A DNA stretch of 64,000 nt, from the NCBI GenBank assembly GCA_963665155.2, contig OY761986.2, positions 744,001 to 808,000 of the forward strand, written 5' to 3'. The translations under genes were made by a program, and so were the position numbers. The stretch comes from UBA1141 sp963665155. Lineage in GTDB: Bacteria > Chloroflexota > Dehalococcoidia > Lucifugimonadales > UBA3495. Position 1 is the stretch's first letter, and every line of letters begins with the position of its first letter. The notes under the pieces were generated by a model. The model was given only the letters and a program-made list of their open reading frames with translations, made no database searches and was not told where the DNA came from. This document shows positions 35,418 through 44,492 of this stretch, piece after piece.

Positions 35418-36323
35418 CTAGCGGCCCCTCAACTGCATCAAGCCCTTGGGCTTCCACTGCAGGAACAGGATAACCAATCCGAAAACCAGCACCTTCCCCA
35501 CCACGGCAGTCGTGGCGAATTCGAAGATGCTGTTGAACATCCCAATGGAGAATGCGGCCAAGATGGTCCCAGGAATTTGTCCCAACCCGCCTAGGATTAC
35601 CACTATGAATGCGTCGACGATGTAGAAAGTCCCCATAGAGGGACCTATGGGACCAAGAAGAGATAATGCTGCTCCAGCGATACCCGCCATCCCGGACCCC
35701 AATGCAAAGGTCAAACTGTCTACCCGGTTTGTCGCCACCCCAAGGCTGGCGGCCATTTGCCGGTTTTGCATGACCGCCCGCGTCCTCCGGCCCCAGTTGG
35801 ACCGGTACATGTACCAGAATAGCCCGCTAAGGCAAGCCAATACTAACGCCATTATGAAAATACGCTTCATTGGCAAAGTAAGGATGGAGGTGACACCTAT
35901 GCCGCCAGTCAGCCATTCCGGCGACACAACTTGGACGTTGGGTGCGCCGAAGATACTTCGGGCTAATTGCTGCAGGACAAGGCCCACCCCCCAAGTCGCC
36001 AGCAACGTGTCCAGCGAGCGACCGTAGAGGTGCCGTATCAGGAGGCGTTCAATCACGAATCCGGCAGCACCCGCCGTCAAGAAAGCCAAAGGGAGGGAAA
36101 TGAGAAAGGAGTACTCTGCCGCAGGCCCTCCGCTGAAAGATATCGCCGCCTGTTGGACAGAGTAGGTAGTGTAGGCCCCGATCATAATAAATTCGCCGTG
36201 TGCAAGATTTATGATGTTCATCAGGCCAAAGGACAATGCCAGACCCAAAGCAATCAACAAGAAAATAGAGCCCATGCTCAATCCATTGAATATTTGCAGG
36301 CCCCATGCCGCCGGGTCTGTCAT
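35418..36323 (-). CDS. urtB: Urea ABC transporter permease UrtB
   Basis: Protein of 301 aa, LivH/UrtB type with eight or so membrane helices. It has LLIALGLALSFGLMNIINLAHGEF, whose GLMNIINLAHGEF part is the family signature, and MIGAYTTYSVQQ. The coupling region is RTRAVMQNRQMAASLGVAT and the end is GKVLVFGLVILFLQWKPKGL. MQNRxMAxxLGV is the UrtB form of the EAA loop. The ATG overlaps the stop of a 46-aa membrane mini-gene as ATGA. It ends with TAG. Confidence 0.93.
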   Translation of the reverse strand: MTDPAAWGLQIFNGLSMGSIFLLIALGLALSFGLMNIINLAHGEFIMIGAYTTYSVQQAAISFSGGPAAEYSFLISLPLAFLTAGAAGFVIERLLIRHLYGRSLDTLLATWGVGLVLQQLARSIFGAPNVQVVSPEWLTGGIGVTSILTLPMKRIFIMALVLACLSGLFWYMYRSNWGRRTRAVMQNRQMAASLGVATNRVDSLTFALGSGMAGIAGAALSLLGPIGPSMGTFYIVDAFIVVILGGLGQIPGTILAAFSIGMFNSIFEFATTAVVGKVLVFGLVILFLQWKPKGLMQLRGR

Positions 36324-36460
36324 TCCCGTATTTCCATATGCCGCGTTCCCTGACTTGTCTTTATGATGTGATGCCTAAGGTAAATGAGCACTATTACCAA
36401 TACGCTGACCAACACGACGGAGAGAACCCCCGGCCACCTGTAACCGGGGATTTCCTCCAT
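36320..36460 (-). CDS. 46-aa single-pass membrane protein coupled to urtB
   Basis: ATG 36460 to TGA 36320, the stop overlapping the urtB start as ATGA. The product has a short N-terminus (MEEIPGYRWP), one hydrophobic helix GVLSVVLVSVLVIVLIYL and a basic C-terminal tail (RHHIIKTSQGTRH). By the positive-inside rule the tail is cytoplasmic. The frame stays open for about 30 codons upstream without ATG/GTG/TTG. I see no strong ribosome-binding site, so confidence is limited. Its size, helix and coupling resemble mini-subunits that stabilise membrane complexes; this is inference. Confidence 0.5.
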   Translation of the reverse strand: MEEIPGYRWPGVLSVVLVSVLVIVLIYLRHHIIKTSQGTRHMEIRE

Positions 36461-36576
36461 GGATAGCGCCTGTTGACGTGGGTATCCGTTTGGTGGACTT
36501 CCACCTCGATTAATTCTTGGATTAAGTTCCTTCAGACGTTAGTCGCAGGTGTTGGTTGTTGAGGCAGCCGCCGGTT

Positions 36577-39075
36577 TTACCTGTGGAACCTGCTGGCCCA
36601 GTCGTAGGTCTCCAGATAGGGGTCGGGATCCACGGGTCCACCGGAGTTCCACGTCTCTTCAATCTGCCCGTCGCCGCGTACCACGCCGACGCGGACGGTC
36701 TTGGAGACGTGTTGGTTGTCACCGTTGATAGTGATCAGACCACCCGGAGCTTGGAACGTGATGCCGCCAGCAGCCGCTTTGACTGCGTCTACGTCGGTAC
36801 TGCCAGCCTTTTCAGCGGCGGCGGCCCACAGGTAGACGCCGAAGTATCCGGCCTCGATGGGGTCGTCGGTAACCCGGTCCGCGCCGTACTTGGCTTTGTA
36901 GGCGGCGACGAACTTTTCATTCTCGGGAGTATCCGTGGTCTGGAAGTAGTTCCAGGCTACCAGGTGTCCCTCAATGTTCTCGGCGCCGATGCCCCGAATC
37001 TCTTCCTCGGCTACGCTGACCGAAAGGGTTGGAAGGTCCTGGGCGCTAATGGCTGCGTCCTTCAACTGCTTGAAGAAAGCTACGTTGGAGTCGCCGTTGA
37101 GGGTGTTGAACACCACGTCGGGGTTGGCTGCCTGAATCTTGTTGATTACGGTGGAGTATTCGACGTGGCCCAAGGGGGTGTACTCTTCGCCGACCGCTTC
37201 TAAGCCAGCAGCCTCGAGTTGAGCGTTGATAATCAGATTTGAGGTGCGGGGGAAAACGTAGTCGGAACCGAGCAGGAAGAACCTGGTCTTGCCGTCTTCC
37301 AGCAACGATTCCACGGCCGGAACGATCTGTTGATTGGTGGTCGCACCGGTATAGAAGATATTGGGAGAGGTCTCCAGACCCTCGTACTGGACGGGGTAGA
37401 ACAAGAGACCGTTAAGGCCTTCGAAAACCGGGAGCATGGCCTTTCGGCTGGCACTGGTCCAACCGCCGAATACGACGTCAACCTCGTCGGATTGAATCAG
37501 TTTCCGGGCCTTCTCGGCGAAGGTAGGCCAGTCGGAAGCGCCATCTTCGACAATGGGTTCCAGTTGCCTGCCAAGGACGCCGCCGGCGGCGTTAATTTCT
37601 TCAATGGCCAGAAGGGTAGCGTCCCGCACTGCAGTTTCACTGATTGCCATGGTGCCGGACAGGGAGTGGAGAACGCCAATCTTGATCACTCCGCCAGAAC
37701 TGTCGCCAGGAGTAGTGATGGCTGAGCCTTCCCGGTGAAACTGAGTGGCCCAGTCGTAGGTCTCCAGATAGGGGTCGGGATCCACGGGTCCACCGGAGTT
37801 CCAGGTCTCTTCGATCTGCCCGTCGCTGCGTACCACGCCGACGCGGACGGTCTTGGAGACGTGCTGGTTGTCACCGTTGATGGTGACCAGACCACCCGGA
37901 GCTTGGAAAGAGATGCCGCCAGCAGCCGCTTTGACTGCAGCAACGTCGGTGCTACCAGCCTTTTCGGCGGCGGCGGCCCACAGGTAGACACCGAAGTATC
38001 CAGCCTCAATGGGGTCGTCGGTAACCCGGTCCGCGCCGTACCTGGCTTTGTAGGCGGCGACGAACTTTTCATTCTCGGGAGTATCAGTGGTCTGGAAGTA
38101 GTTCCAGGCTACCAGGTGACCTTCAATGTTCTCGGCGCCGATGCCCCGAATCTCTTCCTCGGCCACGCTGACCGAAAGGGTGGGAAGGTCCGCGGCGCCG
38201 ATGCCTGCATCCTTCAACTGCTTGAAGAAGGCTACGTTGGAGTCACCGTTAAGGGTGTTGAACACCACGTCGGGGTTGGCTGCCTGAATCTTGTTGATGA
38301 CGGTGGAGTATTCGACGTGGCCCAATGGGGTGTACTCTTCGCCGACCGCTTCTAAGCCAGCAGCCTCGAGTTGAGCGTTGATAATCAGGTTCGAGGTGCG
38401 AGGGAAAACGTAGTCGGAACCGAGCAGGAAGAACCTGGTCTTGCCGTCTTCCAGCAATGATTCCACGGCCGGAACGATTTGTTGGTTGGTGGTCGCACCG
38501 GTGTAGAAGATATTGGGAGAGGTCTCCAGACCCTCGTACTGAACGGGGTAAAACAAGAGGCTGTTAAGGCCTTCGAAAACCGGGAGCATGGCCTTTCGGC
38601 TGGCGCTGGTCCAACCGCCGAATACGACGTCAACCTCGTCGGATTGAATCAGCTTCCGGGCCTTCTCGGCGAAGGTAGGCCAGTCGGAAGCGCCATCTTC
38701 GACGATGGGTTCCAGTTGCTTGCCAAGGACGCCGCCAGCGGCGTTGATTTCTTCAATAGCCAGAAGGGTGGCGTCCCGCACTGCGGTTTCGCTAATTGCC
38801 ATGGTGCCGGACAGAGAGTGGAGAACGCCCACTTTGATTACCCCACCCGAGCTCCCGGAGCCGCCACCGGTTCCGCCTCCCGTGCCGCCGCCGGATCCAC
38901 CGCCTGTGCCGCCATCGGTTCCACCACCAGAACTAGACGCTGCAGTTGTGGGTACGGCTGTGGGCACTGACGTGGGGTCTGAACCACCGCACGCAGCCAC
39001 GGCAAAAAGCACAACCACGGCCAGCATCGTCAAATACCTGTAAGGGTTGTTAAGAGCATTCCTGAGAATAGCCAA
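36577..39075 (-). CDS. urtA: Urea-binding lipoprotein UrtA with two tandem binding domains
   Basis: 832 aa from TTG 39075 (GAGGAGG upstream). It has a signal peptide with lipobox VVLFAVAACG (Cys29), then a Pro/Thr and Gly-rich linker to about residue 78. Domain 1 spans 79-448, a 14-residue linker 449-462, and domain 2 463-832. Each domain is a full periplasmic-binding-protein fold of the UrtA/AmiC type (KVGVLHSLSGTMAISETAV, FGGWTSASRKAMLPVFE, FYPVQYEGLETSPNIFYTGA, HLVAWNYFQTTDTPENEKFV). Usual UrtA is about 400-440 aa with one domain. I count 13 differing residues of 370 between the two domains. Known role: binds urea outside the membrane and delivers it to UrtBC. The tandem form could raise local capture or bridge two transporters; that is inference. 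Confidence 0.93.
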   Translation of the reverse strand: MAILRNALNNPYRYLTMLAVVVLFAVAACGGSDPTSVPTAVPTTAASSSGGGTDGGTGGGSGGGTGGGTGGGSGSSGGVIKVGVLHSLSGTMAISETAVRDATLLAIEEINAAGGVLGKQLEPIVEDGASDWPTFAEKARKLIQSDEVDVVFGGWTSASRKAMLPVFEGLNSLLFYPVQYEGLETSPNIFYTGATTNQQIVPAVESLLEDGKTRFFLLGSDYVFPRTSNLIINAQLEAAGLEAVGEEYTPLGHVEYSTVINKIQAANPDVVFNTLNGDSNVAFFKQLKDAGIGAADLPTLSVSVAEEEIRGIGAENIEGHLVAWNYFQTTDTPENEKFVAAYKARYGADRVTDDPIEAGYFGVYLWAAAAEKAGSTDVAAVKAAAGGISFQAPGGLVTINGDNQHVSKTVRVGVVRSDGQIEETWNSGGPVDPDPYLETYDWATQFHREGSAITTPGDSSGGVIKIGVLHSLSGTMAISETAVRDATLLAIEEINAAGGVLGRQLEPIVEDGASDWPTFAEKARKLIQSDEVDVVFGGWTSASRKAMLPVFEGLNGLLFYPVQYEGLETSPNIFYTGATTNQQIVPAVESLLEDGKTRFFLLGSDYVFPRTSNLIINAQLEAAGLEAVGEEYTPLGHVEYSTVINKIQAANPDVVFNTLNGDSNVAFFKQLKDAAISAQDLPTLSVSVAEEEIRGIGAENIEGHLVAWNYFQTTDTPENEKFVAAYKAKYGADRVTDDPIEAGYFGVYLWAAAAEKAGSTDVDAVKAAAGGITFQAPGGLITINGDNQHVSKTVRVGVVRGDGQIEETWNSGGPVDPDPYLETYDWASRFHR

Positions 39076-39339
39076 GTTGGTCCTCCTCGTTTCGTTCCCG
39101 GCCTCGATGCTTGCCGGTCATCTGTGTTCAAAGTAATTCTGCGGCAGCTGCTCCTGCCGGGATGGTTCGCCTTTCGGGGCTACCGGATGCAAGGTCAAAT
39201 CTTCGTGAAAAGGCAGCAGCAGTTCATGTTTGGGATGCTGGAGTTCTGGCAAACTTACACGAATGTCCCGGTGCACCAGGATTCATCCAGCGGCTCCCAG
39301 ATGTCCGCTCGGAGGAATTGCAAGCCTGTCAAGGGTTCG

Positions 39340-39642
39340 CTACCTGATTGGGTTGTGGACCGTTACCAGCTTTGTGCCATCGGGGAATGTGCCCTCCACT
39401 TGAAGCTCGGGTACCATCTCCGGCACACCCTCCATCACGTCCTCACGGGTGAGGATTGTCGCTCCGAATGCCATCAGGTCCGACACTGAACGCCCGTCTC
39501 GGATGCCCTCTAGAATTTCGGAAGTGATCAGAGCTATGGCCTCGGGATGGTTCAGCTTAAGACCCCGGCCACGCCGCCGCTTAGCCAATTCCCCTGCGGC
39601 AGATATCAGAAGTTTTTCTTGGTCCCTGGGCACTAGAAACAA
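39340..39642 (-). CDS. ureA: Urease gamma subunit, displaced from ureBC
   Basis: 100 aa, exactly UreA length. VPRDQEKLLISAAGELAKRR, GLKLNHPEAIALITSEILEG, SDLMAFGATILTREDVMEGV and the end FPDGTKLVTVHNPIR are all diagnostic. The start is inferred as TTG 39642 (MFLVPRDQEK) from homology; there is no good ribosome-binding site and no ATG/GTG in the open frame upstream. It is the first gene of the minus-strand urea block, 264 bases before urtA and 8.3 kb from ureB. It is needed for the (ABC)3 urease assembly. Confidence 0.93.
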   Translation of the reverse strand: MFLVPRDQEKLLISAAGELAKRRRGRGLKLNHPEAIALITSEILEGIRDGRSVSDLMAFGATILTREDVMEGVPEMVPELQVEGTFPDGTKLVTVHNPIR

Positions 39643-40357
39643 TTCATCAATCCATCGCGGTGCCCGAGGTATTCCCGCCAGTTGGCCATTGCCGCTAGGG
39701 CTATGGCATCTGTTGAAGGGCCATTCGCTCGGCTCTCAACGTTGCTGACGTGCTGCTTCGGCCCGGTCCGGCGGCGTTTGATCGGAACGCCCCCAGATTT
39801 ACTCGACTCCGTTGATGCTATGCGCCAGATGTTGCGCCCGCATTACTTTTGAGTTACGAATTTATTTCAAGCTTGTTTCGGGATTGTTTCGCGAATGTTT
39901 CCAGTTTGTTTCCCATGTGATCCAGGGTCGCACGGGAACATACCCAGGCGTTTCAAAACAAAGCGTTTGAATCAGGACATGGATTGCCCGTGCAGATGAC
40001 GATTAGGTGCCGGCAGCTTCAGGCTGATTTTCATCAAAGCGTCTAGGCTTTCAGAAAGGATAGTGCGCATCTGCCGGTCATCAATGCCAAAGAGTGGCGG
40101 TAGTTGCTAGTGGGGTGAGTTGTTGCCGGAGCGAATCGGGTATGTGTCGGGCTGGAACGGGACGGAACGGAGCGGATTCGGAAGTTAGGGAGACATTTAA
40201 TACAAGCAGCCAATCTCTTTTGGAGTATTTTCGGTGGGATAGGGGATAAGTAGTACTCCCGGGGCAAAGAAGTATTTCAACTTGACTTCAACTACTGGAT
40301 GGATACAGGCATGAATTGAGGCCAAACTTTTCGGATACTTTTGACTGATGCAGGGCG
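39643..40357. other. Leader region of the urea block, no gene
   Basis: About 715 bases between ureA and the IS701-type element. It should hold the promoter for the urea block. I note a T-rich stretch with repeated TTGTTTC/TGTTTCC words near 39868-39915, but cannot assign a regulator site. Confidence 0.4.
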
Positions 40358-40361
40358 CTAG

Positions 40362-41819
40362 TATTACAACGTCAGTTCAGGGAGGGATGTGGGGTGATGC
40401 CCGCATGGCGGCGCGGCGCTTGGCATGGGAGCGTTTGGCCCGTTCGTTACTGTCCTGCGTATCCTCAAGCCACCGCAGCAACTCGGTTGGCCCGAACCGT
40501 TCCCGGGGCAGCATTTCCCGCACCACCCGGTAGACCTGCGGCTTCGTGATCCGGGGCATCTTTTTCCCCCCAAGCCTGTTGCAGGCTCAGCAGAAAAGCT
40601 CCGCCCAGCAGGCACAGGGCCACGTGGTGATGCCAGCCAGCCCAGGTGCGGGTCTCGTACTCGTCCAGGCCTACGTCGCTTTTCTCCGTCTCAAACTCCG
40701 TTTCTATACGCCAACGGGAGCCTCCCACGTATGCCAGGGTCTCCAACGGGGTATCCTCCGGAGCATTGGACAGGTAGTAGCGGGGTTCGCTGCCGTCCCG
40801 GTTCCGGCGGTAGACGGCCCAGTGGATTTCGCCGGGCTTGCGCCTGCTGGTCGGTCGCACCCTCTGGGCGCTGAAAAGGTAGCTGCGTGGCCCCTGGCTT
40901 CCCTCGGCCACCGTAATCTCACGCCAGGCCTCCTCCGGCAACTCGTCGCTGCGCTGCTCCATGGTCCGGCGCTGACCGTCTCGCAGCCTGGGTTTGCGGG
41001 GACGCCCGAATCCCTGATACTCCGCACTGGTCCAGGCAGGCTCCGGCGGCCACACCGTAAAGCCGGACGGAACGTCCAGCACGTACCACATCCCCAAGGC
41101 CGCCAGGCCCTCCCGGAAGGACGGCGACATCCCGAAGGCGTCGTCCGCCGCGACCCATCCAGCCTTCAGGTGGCCCCGCTCCTGCGCCCGCCCCACCATC
41201 TCCAAGGCCAACTCCGTCTTGGACCGGTAGCCCTGCCTATCCTCCGGCACACCCGCCGCCTCACACCGGTCTTTGTCCGAGGTCCAACTCTCGGGCAGAT
41301 ACAGCCCCTTGTCCACCAATGCCCGTCCCAACGGGCTGACATAGGCCAGGAACATCCCCGCCTGGCAGTTGGCCACCTTCCCCAGCCTCCCGCAGTACTG
41401 CCGGGCCACTCCCACCGACTTCCTCCCCTGCTTGGGAAAGTCGCTGCCGTCCAGCACCCACACCCCTTCCGGATGCTCCAGCCGGGTTCCCAGGTACTCC
41501 TGCAGCCGTCCTATAATCACCTCATCGTCCCAGGGAGAATCGGTGAGAAACCGCTGCATCCCTCGGGCTGACCCCGGAACCGTCTCCGACAGGTTCTCAG
41601 CGTTGCGCCGCTCCCCAGACTGTACCAGCAGGGCCTGGAGATAATGACCGCTGTGCTCCCGCGTCTCCCGGCGGCCAAACAGCGGCGCGAAGTAAGCGTG
41701 AAAATCCCGAAATGACCCGTACACCTGCTCGAAAGCTGCCGCATCCACATCCCCACCTCACCCGCCTATTCCCTCTCCAGCTACACAGTCATCCTATCAA
41801 ACTAACTGACGTTGTAATA
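40362..41819 (-). mobile_element. IS701-family element (1458 bp)
   Basis: Terminal repeats TATTACAACGTCAGTT at both ends (inverted), flanked by CTAG at 40358-40361 and 41820-41823. IS701-family members are known to duplicate a 4-bp YTAR-type target. It encodes one transposase on the minus strand. The 145-bp mini-element at 21335-21479 shares the first ten terminal bases. Confidence 0.92.
40377..41748 (-). pseudogene. IS701-family transposase, one frameshift near the C-terminus
   Basis: About 456 codons. The long frame 41748-40465 has VWVLDGSDFPKQGRKSVGVA with the first catalytic Asp, WVAADDAFGMSPSFREGLAA with the second, and GGSRWRIETEFETEKSDVGLDEYE with the catalytic Glu. The real C-terminus MPRITKPQVYRVVREMLP continues in another frame to 40377. 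The join is at a GGGGGGAAAAAG run near 40565, where one G appears to be missing. The shift is +1, not the -1 expected for programmed slippage at such a site, so a mutation or sequencing error is more likely. The DDE core is complete. Confidence 0.85.
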
Positions 41820-41965
41820 CTAGGCTTCTACAAATATGTTGCGGGCGCGGAAGCTCTTGAAGGCATTTATGGTCATGTCCTGGCAGTCTTTCCCTCGCCT
41901 GGGCCTACCAGCGAAATGGAAGCAAAACCTGCAAATGGGATCAGTAGCCGGAGTCGTTGCTCCGG

Positions 41966-42793
41966 TTAGGTATCGTCTACCATCCTAATTTCTTCAAGGA
42001 GTTGACGCAGTTCCTCCGAGCCGGAACCAGGCGGCGCAGTTTTCAAGTAAGTCTCAATGTCGTTCGCTGCTCCTTGCTTGAATCCGAGGCGGTGTTTTAC
42101 CAATCCCCGGTCTCGCAGCTCGGTAGCAAGTTGAGGCTGAATCTGCACTAACAGGTCAATCAAGCTCAGCGCGCGCTCGTAATTTCCTTGCTGTAAATAG
42201 ATGCTTTTCAAGTTGCGCAGCATCCTGGTGAGGTATTCACGGTTGCTTATTGGATTCAAGAACTCCGGGTCCCAATCAACCTGGCTCTGGGTTACTTGGG
42301 TCAAGCGCTCGGCGCATTCGTCTTCGGAGAGCAAGATTCCCCGGTTGAACGGGTCAACAAAAAGCCCTGTTTCATCCCTGTGCCTCAATAAGAAGTGACC
42401 CGGCATTCCAATTCCCACTAACGGAATGCCTAGCCGCTTTCCTACCTCCAGGTAGACCAAGGATAAAGTAATGGGGATACCCAGTCGCCGCAATAGTACC
42501 TGGTTCAGGTAGCTGTTGCGAGGATCGTAGTATTCGTCTGTGTTGCCTTGCAGTTCAACCTCATCGAAGAGGTACTCACTGATGGTATTGAGTGTATATA
42601 TTGTGTCCCGGTTCTCGCCCAGCCGGTGGGCAGCGCCAGCAGCCAAAGAATCCAACAAGCTTAGCTCATGCTCTAGGTCCAGACCGGGGTACTCAATTTG
42701 AGCAATCAAAAAAGCCGCGCGGGCAAGGTCAACGCCTGCATCGTCGGCGTCGGCTTGGGCCATTATCGAATCCCAATCCAACCCTTTGTCCAT
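41966..42793 (-). CDS. SirB1-family transglutaminase-like/TPR protein
   Basis: Protein of 275 aa. The core is LNTISEYLFDEVELQGNTDEYYDPRNSYL (motif split here only for naming: LNTISEYLF and YYDPRNSYLNQVL), followed by RRLGIPITLSLVYLEVGKRLGIPLVGIGMPGHF, recognisable as GIPITLSLVYLEVG and GMPGHFLLRH. The C-terminal region has two TPR-like helices (YLQQGNYERALSLIDLLVQI). This is the layout of SirB1/YchA-type proteins with a degenerate transglutaminase fold. Their function is poorly known. Monocistronic, convergent with the IS701 element side. Confidence 0.82.
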   Translation of the reverse strand: MDKGLDWDSIMAQADADDAGVDLARAAFLIAQIEYPGLDLEHELSLLDSLAAGAAHRLGENRDTIYTLNTISEYLFDEVELQGNTDEYYDPRNSYLNQVLLRRLGIPITLSLVYLEVGKRLGIPLVGIGMPGHFLLRHRDETGLFVDPFNRGILLSEDECAERLTQVTQSQVDWDPEFLNPISNREYLTRMLRNLKSIYLQQGNYERALSLIDLLVQIQPQLATELRDRGLVKHRLGFKQGAANDIETYLKTAPPGSGSEELRQLLEEIRMVDDT

Positions 42794-42891
42794 CGATTAG
42801 CGCCCTCGTGCGACCGCGTTCAGGATTCAACCTCAACAGTGCGACTCAAATCTATTGTGTACGCTGTCACTTACTGAGAAATGTGTTTGCC

Positions 42892-43461
42892 CTATAAAGC
42901 TTGTGCTGGAGTGAGGGCAGGCTCTTTTTTGAGGGAGCTAACCCGGCTCTTGATATAGTTATCGCCCATCCACCTTTCGATGGAAATCTCAGCCCTTTGC
43001 TGCATGGTGACATCGTCTTCGGTACCTACGTCCCTGGTGAGGAAACAATACTCCAGAGAGATGCCATTTGGGTCCAGGAAGTAAATGGACTGGGCCCATT
43101 CATGATCAACCACGTCGGTAACCATCAGCCCTTTGCCAATCAACTCTTCCCGCTTCGCAGTTAGTCCGGCCATGGATCCGGCTTCGAATGCGAAGTGATA
43201 GAAGGCTCCAGGAACTCCCAGACCTTTGTTGATGCCGGCGTCGTATTCTCCGGGGATCCCGGGCACGTCATTCGCTTCCATACACGCCAGGAGTTGGTCT
43301 TTGCCTGTGTCGAAGAAAATGTGCCTAACGTGACCGCCCTCTTTAATCTTTATGATGTCGCAACGGACGGCCTTGAATCCCAGAACGTTTTCGTAGAAAT
43401 CTCGGGTCTTGTCCATGTCCAGAGTCGACAATCCGATGTGCGAGAAACTTTTGGGGGACAT
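42892..43461 (-). CDS. VOC-family dioxygenase-like protein
   Basis: Protein of 189 aa, one VOC unit: FSHIGLSTLDMDKTRDFYEN (metal His in SHIGL), FKAVRCDIIKIKEGGHVRHI, a second module with GAFYHFAFEAGSMAGL, and SIYFLDPNGISLEYCF with the metal Glu. This pattern is that of type I extradiol dioxygenases and fosfomycin/glyoxalase-like members. A helical C-terminal tail of about 40 residues is extra. AAAGGGGG precedes the ATG. The catabolic neighbourhood (amidohydrolase, Rieske genes) makes a dioxygenase-like role plausible but unproven. Confidence 0.85.
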   Translation of the reverse strand: MSPKSFSHIGLSTLDMDKTRDFYENVLGFKAVRCDIIKIKEGGHVRHIFFDTGKDQLLACMEANDVPGIPGEYDAGINKGLGVPGAFYHFAFEAGSMAGLTAKREELIGKGLMVTDVVDHEWAQSIYFLDPNGISLEYCFLTRDVGTEDDVTMQQRAEISIERWMGDNYIKSRVSSLKKEPALTPAQAL

Positions 43462-43736
43462 TGGTGGCCCCCTTTAAATGCATTTACGTTTTCGATTCTG
43501 AAGTACCTAATTTTCGTTTGATTGAGTGTATCGTTGCTCTAGAAGGCTGTCAATAAATGCCAAGACGAGCTCGGGCAGTTCGGCGTTAGAATGAAGTCCA
43601 TTGTCGATACCAAAGACCACTTATTTGAACTCCGGAGCATAAGCGATCGTATCCCAACCTAGCTCTCTTTAACCCCTAGTAGGATGACGTTACATTCGTT
43701 CACATAAATATTTGCTGCTAGTTACCTTGGCCGGGT

Positions 43737-44492
43737 CTAATCGGAAGTTTCCTCCAAAATCCGCCGGGCCATCGCAAATACATTGTCGAACATTTCAGGG
43801 GTCAAGCGGCCTGTCAGGGTGTTGTGCTGGCTGGGGTGATAAGAAGCCAACAATGTAACCCCACCACCAAGTTGATGCGCCAGGCAGTGGCCGAATTTTG
43901 GGCGGGGCGATGGGACTGGTGCGCCTTGTGCCGCACGAATTCCCAGGTAGGCGTCGAAGGCAAATTTCCCAAAGGCCAACACAACCCTGGTATTTTTCAG
44001 CAGTTCCAACTCTTTGACCAAGAATAGGGCACAGTTGGCCCTTTCCGCAGGCAGTGGTTTATTGTCCGGCGGTGCGCAGCGCACGGCAGCCGTAATATAA
44101 GCGTCGCTCAGCAACATGCCATCGTCGCGGCATTGGGACACCGGGGAGCTGGCGAAGCCAAACCGATGGAGCGTGCCGTAAACCCAATCTCCGCTACGGT
44201 CCCCGGTAAACATCCGGCCAGTGCGATTTGCGCCGTGGGCCGCTGGGGCCAGCCCTAGCAGCACCAGCCGGGCTGTGGGGTCGCCGAAGCCGGGAACGGG
44301 CCTTCCCCAATACTCCCAGTCCTGATACATCAGGCGTTTTTCCCGGGCGACCGTTTCCCGGTGGTCGACCAAGCGCTGGCAGCGTCGACAATCGGAAACT
44401 GCTTCGCTTAACTCGCCCAACGTTTTGTATTCGGGGGCTCCATTTAGTCCCTCGCCGGCGTCTTCGACAGAATCTGGCTGGCGGCTAGTCAA
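43737..44492 (-). CDS. Uracil-DNA glycosylase, family 5
   Basis: Protein of 251 aa. It has an N-terminal iron-sulfur cluster motif SDCRRCQRLVDHRE and the active-site motif GLAPAAHGANRTGRMFTGDRSG, which is the family 5 (UdgB) version lacking the catalytic Asp/Asn of other UDGs. Further cysteines are at AAVRCAPPDNKPLPAERANC, and motif 2 is ASYHPSQHNTLTGRLT. It removes uracil and other deaminated bases from DNA. The TTG start overlaps the end of the upstream amidohydrolase by 8 bases. Common in thermophiles, actinobacteria and Chloroflexota. Confidence 0.92.
   Translation of the reverse strand: MTSRQPDSVEDAGEGLNGAPEYKTLGELSEAVSDCRRCQRLVDHRETVAREKRLMYQDWEYWGRPVPGFGDPTARLVLLGLAPAAHGANRTGRMFTGDRSGDWVYGTLHRFGFASSPVSQCRDDGMLLSDAYITAAVRCAPPDNKPLPAERANCALFLVKELELLKNTRVVLAFGKFAFDAYLGIRAAQGAPVPSPRPKFGHCLAHQLGGGVTLLASYHPSQHNTLTGRLTPEMFDNVFAMARRILEETSD

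Noticed and set aside
36577..39075. UrtA tandem domains as an obvious assembly duplication
   Set aside because: The two DNA repeats differ at many scattered bases and at 13 residues, and the joining linker is unique, so simple mis-joining is not favoured, though reads should confirm.
40560..40580. Programmed -1 frameshift in the IS701 transposase
   Set aside because: The downstream frame requires +1 or -2, so the slippery run does not give the right product.
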